NCBI GenBank assembly: GCA_028023455.1
Contig: JAQFVV010006722.1
Span: 188,001 to 252,000 of the forward strand
DNA: 64,000 nucleotides
Origin: Epiperipatus broadwayi
Lineage: Eukaryota; Onychophora; Udeonychophora; Euonychophora; Peripatidae
Direction: 5' to 3'
Shown here: positions 22,683 to 34,471 of the stretch, one piece after another
Layout of the letters: every line of letters starts with the position of its first letter
Position numbering within the stretch: the stretch's first letter is position 1
Notes under the pieces: generated by a model
Database searches by the model: none
What the model was told of the DNA's origin: nothing
The model's input: the letters and a program-made list of their open reading frames with translations, nothing else
Made by a program: the position numbers and the translations under genes

Positions 22683-25667
22683 AATCTTTACTTTAGAAAT
22701 GTCAGTAATGAAGTACTGATTGTCTTGCAAGAAAGCTGGGTGAAAATGAAATAAAATATTGTACTGTATATTGTGTTCTATGAATAGATGCTGTACTGTA
22801 TAATTTCAGCATGAAAGTCACTATTTTACTTTTTGATGACTTAGTTTTAATAACTATCCTATGATGTCATCATTCTTAAAAAATGGCCACAAAAATTTTT
22901 AAACTTTTTTTTTTGACAATATCATTTTAGTGAATAATTGATTTAAATCAAAATAGTGGGTATAAATTGATAGTGATAGCTATTGTGCAACCTCACATAA
23001 AGGTCAAATGCTAGGTGAGTGTAGGTGTATAATGTTCAGAGTTTATAATGTTCTTCTAAGTATTGAAATGCTACAATATTAGGAAGGATGACTGCTAAGT
23101 TTCTGCTGCTACTCAACCATTATCATTTAGTTATAGCATCCTATGATTAACTAATGTAATCTATCTTCATAGATAAACCTATTGTTATCAGTATATGTGA
23201 GTTTATTAAGAGAAATTTTTTTGTATTCCTGGGGGAAAAAGGTTTTTTTTAAATATGAATTAAAATCAACATTATAAATGTTAATTGTGACTGGGATCCA
23301 CTGTCTAACTAGAGATTTCTGGGTCAATTCCAGTTGAGGTGGAAAAAATCTCAGGTTGATTATATAAATGATACTATTGTCACTCTCTTAACATAATTTA
23401 TCCTTTGTTTTAGAGATACAATGTAAATTTTAATGAGCTGTATATCATTAAGATGCAAGGTTACTTGACTAGAAAAAAATATTTCATATGTTTAAAGGAA
23501 GCCTGTATATAGACATAAAAAATGAGCAGTAAGTTGAAAAATTTAGTAAGCTGAAAAGTTAGAAGTAGTTATTTGTCAAGTTGATTGTATTTGATTAAAA
23601 GCAAGTAACAAAAGATCAAATTTATTATTTGAAAAATAATTCTAATTGCATTGTTGATAAAAACTTTATATGACCTATATATATATATATATAATGTATT
23701 AATACGTAAAGTTCTATTTTATATACAGTATACAGAGTATAGAAAAAGATATGTATGCAATGATATGCAAATGCAGTATTTAAATTATATATACATATAT
23801 TAAACAAATAGGGTTTTCTTCAACGCAGTTCAAATAAGTTAGTCTTATAATGTCTGATGAAAAGATTATTTATTCTGAAAGGATTTCGTTATGGCTTCAT
23901 AATTATATTGGCTACTTGGCCACTTACGATCCAATAAGTATTTATACTGAAACTAAATATTTTTATTTTTTCTCTCAATCTTTTTCTCTGGATCTGTGGC
24001 GAAAAAGATGAGAGTGCGCGATCTTATATATGTAATGAAGATATCCTTTAATATAACGTATTTTTCTGCATCCTCTATTTCACTTAATTAAATATATTTT
24101 TTTTTAAATGTCGGTTAATTAGTGTTATTCTTTTGTCTTTTCATTAAGTTAAACATTTTATTATCTGTAGCGTTGTTTTTTTTTCTACACGTATTTATAT
24201 AATATTCCATTCATTCGTTTCTTTTTTTTAAAAAAAAAAACAATTTATGTTTAATTTCTTTTTTTACTGATATAAATTATGATTGATGCCATAATTGCGT
24301 CCACTTGCCTGGAATTAATCTTATTAAATACACGATCCTAATATTTTTCCAATCGCAAATTATGTTTTTTAAAGTCTTAGTGATGACGTCACTCGTAATG
24401 ACGGATTCTCAAATTATTATTTTTTTTTTTTGCATTTTTTAAATTGTAAAATACAATATTGTATATATTTTTTTACAATAAAGGGTAGAAAAAGGAAGCC
24501 ATCGTATTACCATTGTATTACTCCTCCGTCTTTTAACCTCGTCAGAAAAATCAATAAATAATGTGCCTCGTGATAAAGAAACAATACGTTAAAAAGAAAT
24601 TGTTTTTCTTTTTTTTTCCAAACCATAAATATTCAATTGTTTATTTGAAAATGTTATTTTTACTATTAGTAATTTAACATAAATATATTTACTGCATAAA
24701 AGTTATTTCTAACAAGTAAATAAAGAGCACATGAGCCAAAGTAGAAATGAAATCTTCGTTTTTTTAGCTTGGTTGGCACTCAAATGAGTGCACAAATTAA
24801 GACAAACTTGGTAGATACCGTTTTGATTTCATTTTTTTAAATCGTAAAAATAATCATTATAATACGTTCTGTTTAACCCCCCTCCCTTTTATGTAAAAAA
24901 AAAAAAAAAAAGCTTTAACTCAGATTGTGAAAATTAGACCAAGTGCTTTATGGTATAAAAACGAAGTTTAATATTAAAAATAAAGCAAAAATTAAAAAGA
25001 AATATATGAGAGCAACATCAATTAGGAATATAAAAAAGATTACTACATTCAAGTTTTTTTTTAATAAATATAGTTGATCTTTAAAACAACAATAAAACAA
25101 ATATTTTAAAAATTATAACAACGAAAAATAGATATTGAGAAGCATGGAAGTATTAGAAACTCAGTTTATTAAAGTTAATGCTATTTTGAGAACCTAATAA
25201 GACAGAATTATAAACAAGAAGTGAATATAATTTAATTTATGATGAATTTTTCTAACAAGAGATTAGCATTGATATGTAGTTAATCATAAAATGTGTGAAG
25301 CACATAAAATTGATTAAATACTAATAAAACAAATGCTAAAGCAACTGAAGAATCAATAGATAACTTTAAAAACAAACAAAGCCTTAATACTACAAATTGG
25401 GAGAATTTTAAAACAATTTTAATCTCACATGCAGTAAAAATATTAGTGCATGTATCAAATTATTTGTAAAAAGCAAATTAGATTACAAAAATTTTTGAAA
25501 AAATATAGAAAAGAAAGTCTTTTTAAAAAATTTATTTAGGAAAAAATATATAGTAGAAATTACAATATGATGAAATAAATGTTGTTTTGAAGAGTATCTT
25601 TTGGATTAATTATATTCAAAAACTAGAAATTTCACTTCTATCAACTCTTCTTATGCTTTATAAAATG
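22683..25667. other. AT-rich stretch, no supported gene
   Basis: This contains mixed A/T tracts, an (AT)n run near 23676-23692 and long T or A runs near 24170-24240 and 24890-24910. I recognised no domain, RNA gene or repeat family. Confidence 0.4.
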
Positions 25668-25906
25668 CATTCATTTTTCAATTTCAACTATCTAGCAGTC
25701 TTCTTCAGAGCAATAAAATACAATTGCATTAAATTGTTTTTATATAAACATACACAAATTATGCATTGATATAACTACATATATGAATATATACTTTACT
25801 ATGTATGTGTATCAAGAAATGGTTATTTTACAATTATACAAACAATATTGTAATGCAATTGTTTTTATAGCTCTGAAAAAGAATGCCAGACAGTTGAAAA
25901 ACACAA
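25668..25906. repeat. Family C palindromic repeat, copy 1
   Basis: The left arm 25668-25735 and right arm 25852-25906 are inverted copies. The left arm read on the minus strand contains GCTCTGAAGAAGACTGC and AGTTGAAATTG; the right arm on the plus strand contains GCTCTGAAAAAGAATGCC and CAGTTGAAAAA. The outer sequence TAATGCAATTG is also shared. The spacer is about 115 bp. Family C also occurs near 58700-58860. Confidence 0.7.
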
Positions 25907-27110
25907 TAATTGAATTTATTAAAATATTGCAGAATTCATAGGAGTACAATTTGTAGCAAGATAATGATAAAACTTTTGAATACTGAAAGTGAATTTAGCT
26001 AAATGTTAAGTAGGAATAATGAAATTTATAGAATGTTTAGAATGATAATAAATATTTACATATCAAAAACAATTAATTTATTATGGTGGGGGTGGAAAAA
26101 GGTTAAGGGAAATAGTTAACAAGGAATTATTGCAATAGGTTAAACTCTTAGAGTATTTAATTGATTGATTATTTGATGATCAAAATTGTGAGAAAATCAA
26201 ATAAAAATTGCATTTGGTAAATTCATTTTTAATAAAAATGAATTATTTACAATTCATTAATGATAGATTTAAAGGATAGGTTAAATGGTTTATTTAGAAA
26301 GTAGCTTTATATAAAGCTAGGTCTTGAGCAGAGTTATAAAATGAAAAATAAATTTTAAAAAATTAGATTTTTAAAATGTGAATTTGGAAAAAAAATGGAA
26401 AAATTAATTTGAAAGGATAGACTTATTAATGTTGAAATGATGAAAACAAATGGAGATAATTTATAATGAAAAAATTGGGAAATGGAAAAAAAATTATGAA
26501 GAAATTGAATTTAATAAAGCATTGGGGAATAGCTATAACTATTCGAAAAATAGTAGAACAATTTAGAAAAAATTTAATACCCTCTTCCTCAATAAATACT
26601 ATTTAGCAATTCTTATAACTCCAACGGTGTGTGTTCATTTAAAATAGATTTTATTTGATTTTTTTTTACAAAAACATGTAAAGATTTGAGTTTAATAACA
26701 TTTGCATTTATCCAAAATATCAGACTTCTTGTGTTTCCCCTCTTACTACAGATATATAAAAGGAAAGCATTACAAATGCAAAACTATATATAGATATTCA
26801 GATTTATAAATTTATTTTAAGCATTAATTCACAAGTCTTTAAAATAGCACTTTTATTTTCATATATTTAAATAAATTGAGTTTGACTATTGATTTTCAAA
26901 ATCTCTAATGGAGTAAGGTTAGATGCCAAAACTATGTTCAAAAATTTCTAGACTGGATAAAAAATAACATTTTTATTAAGTAAAGCTCATGATAAATTTT
27001 ATCACTTTCTAGAAAATTTATATCACTTTTTGTGATATTTTAAATCTCCACAATAACAAGAGTCTTTAATATATTTTTCAATAATATTCATGGAAGAGAG
27101 AAACACACAG
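25907..27110. other. AT-rich stretch, no supported gene
   Basis: No gene, RNA or named repeat was seen. A G-run (GGTGGGGGTGG) lies near 26083. Confidence 0.35.
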
Positions 27111-27111
27111 A

Positions 27112-27386
27112 TATTATCAACATTATTCAACAAAATGATAGACTAAAATAGAGCTGGTCTGGACATATTTCTAAAAAAATATGACATTAGATAGGCAGAT
27201 GAAGTCTTAGACTATATTCCAAGAGATTAATAAGACCTAGAATAAGGTCACATATGAGATGGATTGACTATTTAAGAAAGTTTAGTGGAATAATGTGGAA
27301 ATAAGAACCTATGGATCATAGAATTTGGGTTAAACTTGAAAACATATCAATTCTGCAGTTCATTGAAATGCTTGAAAATGATAATA
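27112..27386 (+). pseudogene. LINE 3' end relic
   Basis: The plus strand reads, across stops and frame changes, SWSGHISKK, DEVLDYIPRD, RPRIRSHMRWIDYLRKFSG, and MDHRIWVKLE. This matches the usual end of animal non-LTR ORF2 proteins (RWAGHV, then GRPRxRWxD, then AxDRxxWR). Several stops interrupt it. The LTR-like direct repeat begins only 12 bp downstream, so that element inserted beside this older relic. Confidence 0.6.
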
Positions 27387-27397
27387 ATGATTCATAT

Positions 27398-28824
27398 TGT
27401 AACATTTATTTATATATGTTGCAAATATATCGGCATTTGGTAAAAGCTAAAAAAATAAAAGTAAATTTAAATTTTTTTTGACTAATTTTTTTTTTAAAAA
27501 AAAAAAAACCTACAATGAAAGTTAAATTATTCTTTCGTTTTTTTTTATGTAATTAGAAATAAAAGTTAGAATTGGAGAGAACAAAAGACACAAATTACCA
27601 ATCTAGATAAGAGAAAGTAAAAATATTTCAACTAATTAAAGATGGCAGAATTATGTTGAAAAAAAATAAAGACTTTGTAACATAAATTTTATAAAGAATA
27701 CATAAGATTATCAATGTATATTTTGACAAACAAAAGATATGCGCAGAAGTCTGAAAACTGGACCTCTAGTATAAAAAGGAGGGATTCGGGTGGAAGAACG
27801 TCTTGTTCATTGGTTTCTCTAGTTGATCTTGGATAACAATAATATATCCAAGATCGCTCTATGCTGAAGTAATTTGGCATGGTGGAGTGAACTGGAGCTT
27901 CTGAAGACATTGTGCCTGAAGATGTATACCAGAAAAGCTTCCGTGACCAACTAGAAGAATGGACTGCAAGATCAACTAATAATCAAAGGCTGTGATCTCA
28001 TTTTAACCCCAAAAATCTATGCATAGTTATCTACAACCATCGTGAATTCACTAAAACTTACCAGTAAGGTATGCTTCATTATCCTGATTGTGACAAAAGT
28101 AATGTTTGCAAACAATTCTTAAAAATATGTTTAAACAATCCCGATAGAGACATTAAATTTCTTGTGCAAGAGACATTCATTTTTAAGTAACTTTCTAGAA
28201 GAAATTTGGAAGTGAACTGTAATTGTAAAATTGTTTTTTATTAATTGATTCATGTTTGATTTAAGTGTGTTCTCTCCAATTTAATTGATAAATAATTGCC
28301 TTTCAAATTTTAGTTTTTTAATCTATTAGAATAAAAAATATTTTTAATACCAATTTTCATTTGTGCATTATTAATAATAGTTATTATTTTTTATTATTAA
28401 ATTTATTATTAGTTTAGGAAGATTTAAAACATAATTTACCTTTGCCAATATGTTGTAGGTTACAGGAAAAATAATATTAAAAGATAATTCTAGTTTACGG
28501 TAGAATTACCGATTCTTAAAGTCTAAGACTGATAAATTTAGAAAAATATCTTTTCTTTTTAACTTGCAAGATGCTATGTGACGGTTCAGTGGGTTCTTGT
28601 AGAACTCTGGTGCCTTTCAAATAAATTAAAAACTGATTTTTCTCAATAGCATAATTCTCAACAATTAATAGGCCGAGTTTGATCAGAAAATATAGTTATA
28701 TTTTAGAAATAGAAATACAACTTTCTTCTTTTCGACATAACTTGATCAACTTGTGTGCAGTTTATATTAGCGTGTAGAGGCCAACACCAAAATGTAAAAC
28801 ATTGTCATGATAAAGAACGTTACA
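27398..28824 (+). repeat. LTR-like direct repeat, copy 1
   Basis: This begins TGTAACATTT and ends GAACGTTACA, giving a 6-bp terminal inverted pair. Relative to copy 2 it holds about 25 additional bases near 27955-27990. Most substitutions between the copies are CG versus TG or CA. No reading frame inside has recognisable content. Confidence 0.65.
27770..27779 (+). promoter_or_regulatory. TATA box in LTR-like repeat, copy 1
   Basis: TATAAAAAGG is followed by a G+C-richer stretch (GAGGGATTCGGG), about 370 bp into the repeat. The position and sequence are conserved in copy 2. It fits an LTR RNA polymerase II promoter; the start site is not determined. Confidence 0.5.
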
Positions 28825-29447
28825 ATGAAGACCCAAAGAAACTCGCAGCCGGAAAATAAATAGTAGTTTTTAAAAAAAAAAATTATAAAAACTAACTAAC
28901 TAATTAAACCCTGATTATTTAAATATAAAAAATATTTTTTTAATATGACTTCCAGAAAGAAAAAAAATACAGTTTATGTATATTTTTTTGATATGTCTAA
29001 AAAGGTAGGGGTTACTGAAGAGGGGAAAAACACAGCCCCGAGTCCTAGTACGCAGTATATTAACATAAGACCACCTTTATATGTCCATCAGTCTATTTCT
29101 AGCAGGAATCCCAATAAATGGGAAGGTGGATCAAGTTGGACCAAGTTGCCGCAAGCCTGTAAGACTCAAAATGATGAGCAATGCTCATTAGTGCTTATAA
29201 CTTGGGCTTCTTATCATTAATATTACATTAAAGGGGAAAGGACACAGATGAATGTAAAATATTTTCCATTCCCACTGTGTTAGACCTAAAAGTGGGCTTT
29301 AAAGCCAAACATCGCTTGTTGAATGAGTCTACATGACATATCAGCACGCTACTACTAAAAAAAAAAACACGAATATGAATTTAAAAACTTAAGAATAAAA
29401 TTAGTGTAAACCCCTATTTTATTCTCATCTCCTAGTGCTGGTGGTAT
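28825..29447 (+). other. Interior of the LTR-like element
   Basis: The 623 bp between the repeats hold one 91-codon open frame (28945-29220). Its product is basic at the N-terminus (MTSRKKK), with a proline/tyrosine-rich middle (NIRPPLYVHQS) and no protease, RT, integrase or zinc-knuckle motif. I do not recognise it and cannot tell whether it is translated. The local base composition from 29020 to 29180 is less AT-rich than the flanks. Confidence 0.4.
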
Positions 29448-30826
29448 TGTAACGTTTATTTATATACGTTGCAAATATATTGGCATTTGGTAAAAGCTAA
29501 AAAAATAAAAGTAAATTTAGATTTTTTTTGACTAATTTTTTTTTTAAAAAAAAGTTACGTACAATGAAAGTTAAATTATTCTTTCGTTTTTTTTTATGTA
29601 ATTAGAAATAAAAGTTAGAATTGGAGAGAACAAAAGACACAAATTACCAATCTAGATAAGAGAAAGTAAAAATATTTCAACTAATTAAAGATGGCAGAAT
29701 TATGCTGAAAAAATAAAGACTTTGTAACATAAATTTTATAAAGAATATATAAGATTATCAACGTATATTTTGACAAACAAAAGATATGTGCAGAAGTCTG
29801 AAATCTGGACCTCTAGTATAAAAAGGAGGGATTCGGTTGGAGGAATGTCTTGTTCGTTGGTTTCTCTAGTTGGTCTTGGATAACAATAATATATCCAAGA
29901 TCACTCTACGCTGAAGTAATTAGGCATGGTGGAGTGAATCGGAGCTTCTGAAGACATCGTGACTGAAGATGTATATCAGAAAAGCTTTCGTGACCGACTA
30001 GGAGACTGGGCCATGAGCTCATTTTAACCCCGAAAAACTTTGCATAGTTATCTACAACCATTGTGAATTCACTAAAACTTACCAGTAAGTTATGCTTCAT
30101 TATCCTGATTGTGACAAAAGTAACATTTGCAAACAATTCTTAAAAATATGTTTAAACAATCCCGATAGAGACATTAAATTTCTTTTGCAAGAGACATTCA
30201 TTTTTAAGTAACTTTCTAGAAGAAATTTGGAAGTGAACTGTAATTGTAAAATTGTTTTTTATTAATTGATTCACGTCTGATTTAAGTGTGTTCTCTCCAA
30301 TTTATTTGATAAATAATTGCCTTTCAAATTTTATTTTTTAATCTATTAGAATAAAAAATATTTCTAATACCAATTTTCATTTGTGCATTATTAATAATAG
30401 TTATTATTTTTTATTATTAAATTTATTATTAGTTTAGGAAGATTTAAAATGTAATTTACCTTTGCCAATATGTTGTAGGTTACAGGAAAAATAATATTAA
30501 AAGATAATTCTAGTTTACGGTAGAATTACCGATTCTTAAAATCTAAGACCGATAAATTTAGAAAAATATCTTTTCTTTTTAATTTGCGAGATGCTATGTG
30601 ATGGTTCAGTGGGTTCTTGTAGAACTCTGGCACCTTTCAAATAAATTAAAAACTGATTTTCGTCAATAGCATAATTCTCAACAATTAATAGGCCGAGTTT
30701 GATCAGGAAATATAGTTATGTTTTAGAAATAGAAATACAACTTTCTTCTTTTCAACATAACTTGATCAACTCATGTGCAGTTTATATTAGCATGTAGAGG
30801 CCAACACCAAAACATAAAATGTTATA
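29448..30826 (+). repeat. LTR-like direct repeat, copy 2
   Basis: This begins TGTAACGTTT and follows copy 1 to CCAACACCAAAA near 30812, after which the two diverge (AAAATGTTATA here). Its 3' terminus lacks the last bases seen in copy 1, so it is slightly truncated or diverged. Confidence 0.65.
29817..29826 (+). promoter_or_regulatory. TATA box in LTR-like repeat, copy 2
   Basis: TATAAAAAGG is at the same relative place as in copy 1, with the same following GAGGGATTCGG. Confidence 0.5.
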
Positions 30827-30946
30827 ATATATTTCAATTGTGTATTAAATATCTGAAAAACAACTTTGTTACAAATATATGTAATCAAAAAATGCTTTTA
30901 ATTAAACCTTAATAAATAAATAATAATAATAAAAATTTTATTAAAA

Positions 30947-31110
30947 AAATTGTTTTTTCAACCACAACTGGAGTTTTTAGATTTAACTCGAAATAAAAGC
31001 ATGGGTGGGGGATCCATAACAAGGGATTGATTTAATTAATTTCTGAATTCCCTGTGCTTTTATTTCAATTTAAATCTTAAAACCTCAATCATCATTGAAG
31101 AAACAATTAT
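30947..31110. mobile_element. MITE-like hairpin (about 165 bp)
   Basis: The left arm (30947-31006) and right arm (31045-31110) are inverted. AATTGTTTTTTCAACCA and TTTTTAGATTTAA and GAAATAAAAGCA on the left match TTGAAGAAACAATTAT, TTAAATCTTAAAAC and TGCTTTTATTTC on the right. The centre holds GGGGGATCCATAAC. There is no coding capacity. A foldback or TIR-type nonautonomous element is the likeliest reading. Confidence 0.65.
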
Positions 31111-32480
31111 TTTTTTCTTTTTAGTGCACAGTAAATAAAAGCATTTAATATATATAAAAATATCCTTATTATTTTTAATTTTTTAGTATTGTCACAGTAT
31201 ATAAAAATTTAAAACTATATTATACTTTAAATTTACTTGACACTTATAATTGATATATATATATATATCATTAAATATTTTTATTAAAAGTTAAAATGTA
31301 TCTCCCTTATGTATATATCATATTTAGTATGTGTATATAATAATGTGTATATATGTGATTAAAAATATGAAATATTCTTTTAAGTGAAAAGTGTTTGACA
31401 TTTTTGCTTTTGATTCGATTTTTTTTTCTAAAAAAAAAAAGGAAAATGCTTACCAAAATTATATTGTAAATAAACTTCACTCAATATGTACAATTTTATT
31501 TTAAATCAATTTCACACTTTAATGTATATATCAATAGATATTTCTACAGTAAGTTAATATGTATACTCTTTATGTAAATATCATATTTAATATATGTACT
31601 TAATTATATATGTGTAATAAATCAGTAATTAACTTTTCTGTTTAAAATTGGTTGACATTTTTTTCTTTTTATTTGAAAATTTTTTTTTTAAAAAAGCTTA
31701 ACAAAAGTATATAAATAAACAAACTTTCTTATTAGTTAATTTTAAAAAAATCTCTATACCAACCTCTCATGAGTTGTATTTAAAGCAAATTAAAGTTCTA
31801 AGAAATTTAAATTTGAATTATCAAAATATTCAATATTTTCCTGACTTCTGATCCATATCTAAAAAACTAGGTGATCTACCAACAATCTTATATGGATTAG
31901 CCCAATATTAGTTGTATACTGAATTTCAGGTAATTCTACTGAATTTAAATGTATTAAACCTCAATTTTAAAATCTCATTTTAACTTTAAAAAGTTCAAAG
32001 GTTTACAAATTAACATAACAACAAACTGATTTTCCAACCCAATAAAACCATTATAAAGTAACATTATATTAAGTTAATAGAAAGATTATGTAATACCAAA
32101 GTATTCAAGAAGCAAATCATTCAATTAATTAAATTTAGATTGTCCTTCATTTATTTAGTTGAGAAAAAATACAGAACTATTTAGCTGTTGAGGTCTGCCA
32201 CATTATCATTATGCTGTATTGCACAGGATTTAATAAAGTTTAGTATGTTTTATGTCAATATTTAGGAAATTTTATATATGTCATTTCATTTTTCTAATAA
32301 TACAGAATAGTATTTGTTAATAAGACATCTTTGCATAAATAGCATATATGAAAATTGATGTTTGTTTTCAAATCACTTCATTAAGTATTATTAATAATTT
32401 TTATTAGATATTCATTAGACTAAAGATTATTCAATAATGAATAACATTTCTGAAGTGTTTTCAACTACACCACCTTCATA
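31111..32480. other. AT-rich stretch, no supported gene
   Basis: Around 31250-31690 two related AT-rich blocks recur, containing ATGTATCTCCCTTATG and GTATACTCTTTATG and similar TTTGACATTTTT segments. This suggests an old tandem duplication. Nothing else was recognised. Confidence 0.35.
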
Positions 32481-32810
32481 CAAGGTAGGGACTGGCTTCT
32501 ATCTACTTTTAACACCTTATTGAGGGATGCAATTATAAACATATGACCAAAAGACAAGTGAAAAAGATATATAATCCCCAGAAAATGTGAAAATATATAT
32601 GATCCCCAGGATGCATATTTTGTGCTCAGTCAGCACTCATCAGCTAGCCCAGACCACAATTTCTTACACATATGTTTATTATTGTTCAGTATATATAGAT
32701 AGCAAGATACTACGCTTAATTGATAAGTACCTACATCTACTACCCTCACAACTTTGACTCAAACCTCCACAAGGTGTTAAAAGTGGATAGAAACAAATCT
32801 TACCTAGTGA
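32481..32810. mobile_element. Family B repeat, copy B1, bounded by an inverted repeat
   Basis: A minus-oriented family B core with a hammerhead-like motif sits between inverted outer segments. AGGTAGGGACTGG...CTACTTTTAACACCTT at 32483-32520 matches AAGGTGTTAAAAGTGGATAGAAAC at 32772-32795 on the opposite strand. The family B landmarks GATCCCCAG, TCAGCACTCATCAG and an AT-rich tail towards 32700 are present. The outer inverted repeat suggests a palindromic mobile unit. Confidence 0.6.
32601..32655 (-). ncRNA. Hammerhead-ribozyme-like motif, family B copy B1
   Basis: Read on the minus strand: an intact CTGATGA box; stem II GTGCT/AGCAC (5 bp, loop GACTG); AAAA where GAAA is expected; a short imperfect stem III (ATATGCAT); cleavage triplet ATC. 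Stem I pairs CTAG upstream of the box with CTGG after the triplet, followed by an internal loop. The G-to-A change in the GAAA box should reduce or abolish activity. Confidence 0.6.
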
Positions 32811-33979
32811 AAATTACACTACAAATATATTATTTCATGATAGTGAAACTTTTTATCAGTAGTATTGAAAGAAGATATATATATATATATTAATATATGA
32901 CAATTCTAAAAATATTGAGTATTATAAAAAAGAAAACACCATAAGAATTTTACAGTCAATATGAGTAAAAGTTGAGGAGTGGACAATAAGTACTGTGTTT
33001 ATGTTTAAACAGTAATAACAATTGTATAAATAGAAAAATAAGAGTAATGTACTCTTTTATCATCTTCACTAAACCTGAGTAATCAGTGGTGACTAAATAG
33101 CACACATTTTAGTTTCCATTTCAAACCAGTTTATATTTTTTGACTTTATAAGTTAAGCTTGGGATCTGACCTGAAAGAAATGCAATTATGCATCAAACAA
33201 ATACTTTTAATTCCATTTGATTATTCAAGATAAAATCTTGAAAGATTCAAATGCTTTAAGATTTTGAATCCAAATGAACCTGCTAGATTAATTATAATGA
33301 TCTAACTTTGACTCACAAACTATATTTCAGTAATCTCACTTCATTTTTACCTGTAACCCCTTTTTTTTTATCTAGCCAGAAATGTTAATAAAAAATAAAA
33401 TGTTATGTTAGAATCTGTAGAATGTTGTTAACAAAATAATGATGTAATGAGGATTAAATATAAGAAATGATATGAATAGTTTAGCAAGATTGCACATTAT
33501 AAACTCAATAACTAAAAGTATAAGAATTGATCCTCATTAAAGTCAAAAATACTCATTTTAATTAACTGAATGTAAATATTGTGTCCAACATGTTACTTGG
33601 GTGCTTAAACATCACCAGACTTTATAAATAGTTCTATTCATTTGTGTTGTTTTTTTTGCCCCATTTGTATAAAGAATTAAGTAAACGGTTATTAACTGAT
33701 CACTTATATTAAATGAAATTTATTAAATGAAAGTTGTATTCTGCCTTTAAAAAATAATAATCCATAAACAACTGATAAAAGAATAGAAAAGCATCATTAA
33801 ACAATTGCTAAAACAATATAAATGTATATATTTGCAGTGAGAACCTAAAAAATTAATTGGAAAATTTAAAATTAGAGATTGAATATTTAAATACAAATAT
33901 ATTGTCTATACTAAAAATGTGATTGTAAGGGATTTGAACTCATATTTTCATGACCACATACATGTAAAAAAGACAAAAT

Positions 33980-34036
33980 GATCTCCAGTATATGTATTTC
34001 ATGCTGAATCAGCACTCATCAGTTGGTACAGATTAT
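33980..34036 (-). ncRNA. Hammerhead-ribozyme-like motif, family B copy B2 (best B core)
   Basis: On the minus strand the CTGATGA and GAAA boxes are both intact. Stem II is GTGCTG/CAGCAT (6 bp with a terminal G-T wobble, loop ATT). Stem III is ATA/TAT with a 2-base loop, and the cleavage triplet is ATA. Stem I inner pairs are ACC with GGT-like partner bases (CCAA against CTGG, one mismatch next to the cleavage site), and an outer GAT/ATC closes it. The triplet ATA is permitted by the NUH rule but is usually less efficient than GTC. Confidence 0.65.
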
Positions 34037-34416
34037 CATCTGATATAATCAGTGCTTGATTTATATTAAGATACCAAATCTTCAAACTTTAATGGCTAAT
34101 CTTCTCCACCCTCCAACTCTTCAGCCATTAATACCATTAACTTCAGGATAGACAATATACTTGTTTTTAAATATTATATATTCTGCCTATATTCTGTCCA
34201 TCCCACTTCTGTGAATTTAAATTGATATATTAAAGTCCTATGCATGAGGGGTCAGAGTGACAAAGTCAGGTCAACATGGGTATAACAATAATTTTGGCAT
34301 CAACAAGGCCTTGAGTTTTCTATCATGGGAATAGAAAAGATTGAAACCAGTACATTAAAGTTTGAAGATTTTCTATCTTAATATAAATTGAGTACTGATT
34401 ATACATGGGAGATGTT

Positions 34417-34471
34417 GATCTGGACCAAATAGTGAGTTCTGGTTTAGCATGAAATAAATGTATTGGACATC
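34417..34471 (+). ncRNA. Decayed hammerhead-like motif, family B copy B3
   Basis: The plus-strand arm keeps GATCTGGACC upstream, a GAAA box, and TATTGGACATC downstream (stem I partner). CTGATGA is changed to AATAGTGA and stem II is weakened (GTTCTGG against TTTAGCAT). It is the inverted partner of the B2 motif. Confidence 0.5.

Larger units (their letters stand above)
27398..30826 (+). mobile_element. LTR-like element: two 1.4-kb direct repeats around a 0.6-kb interior
   Basis: Copy 1 (27398-28824) and copy 2 (29448 to about 30822) are highly similar direct repeats. Both start TGTAAC and carry a TATA box at the same place. Copy 1 ends GTTACA, the inverse of the start, as LTRs do (TG...CA). 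The interior (28825-29447) is only 623 bp, too small for gag-pol, so the element would be non-autonomous. No clear primer-binding site (TGG) or polypurine tract is present at the expected junctions, and copy 2 loses similarity just before the expected end. A tandem duplication with a 2,050-bp period cannot be excluded. Orientation is inferred from the TATA box. Confidence 0.6.

Noticed and set aside
28945-29220. 91-codon frame as a gag or accessory gene
   Set aside because: No zinc knuckle, protease or other family motif. Kept only as a description of the interior of the LTR-like element.
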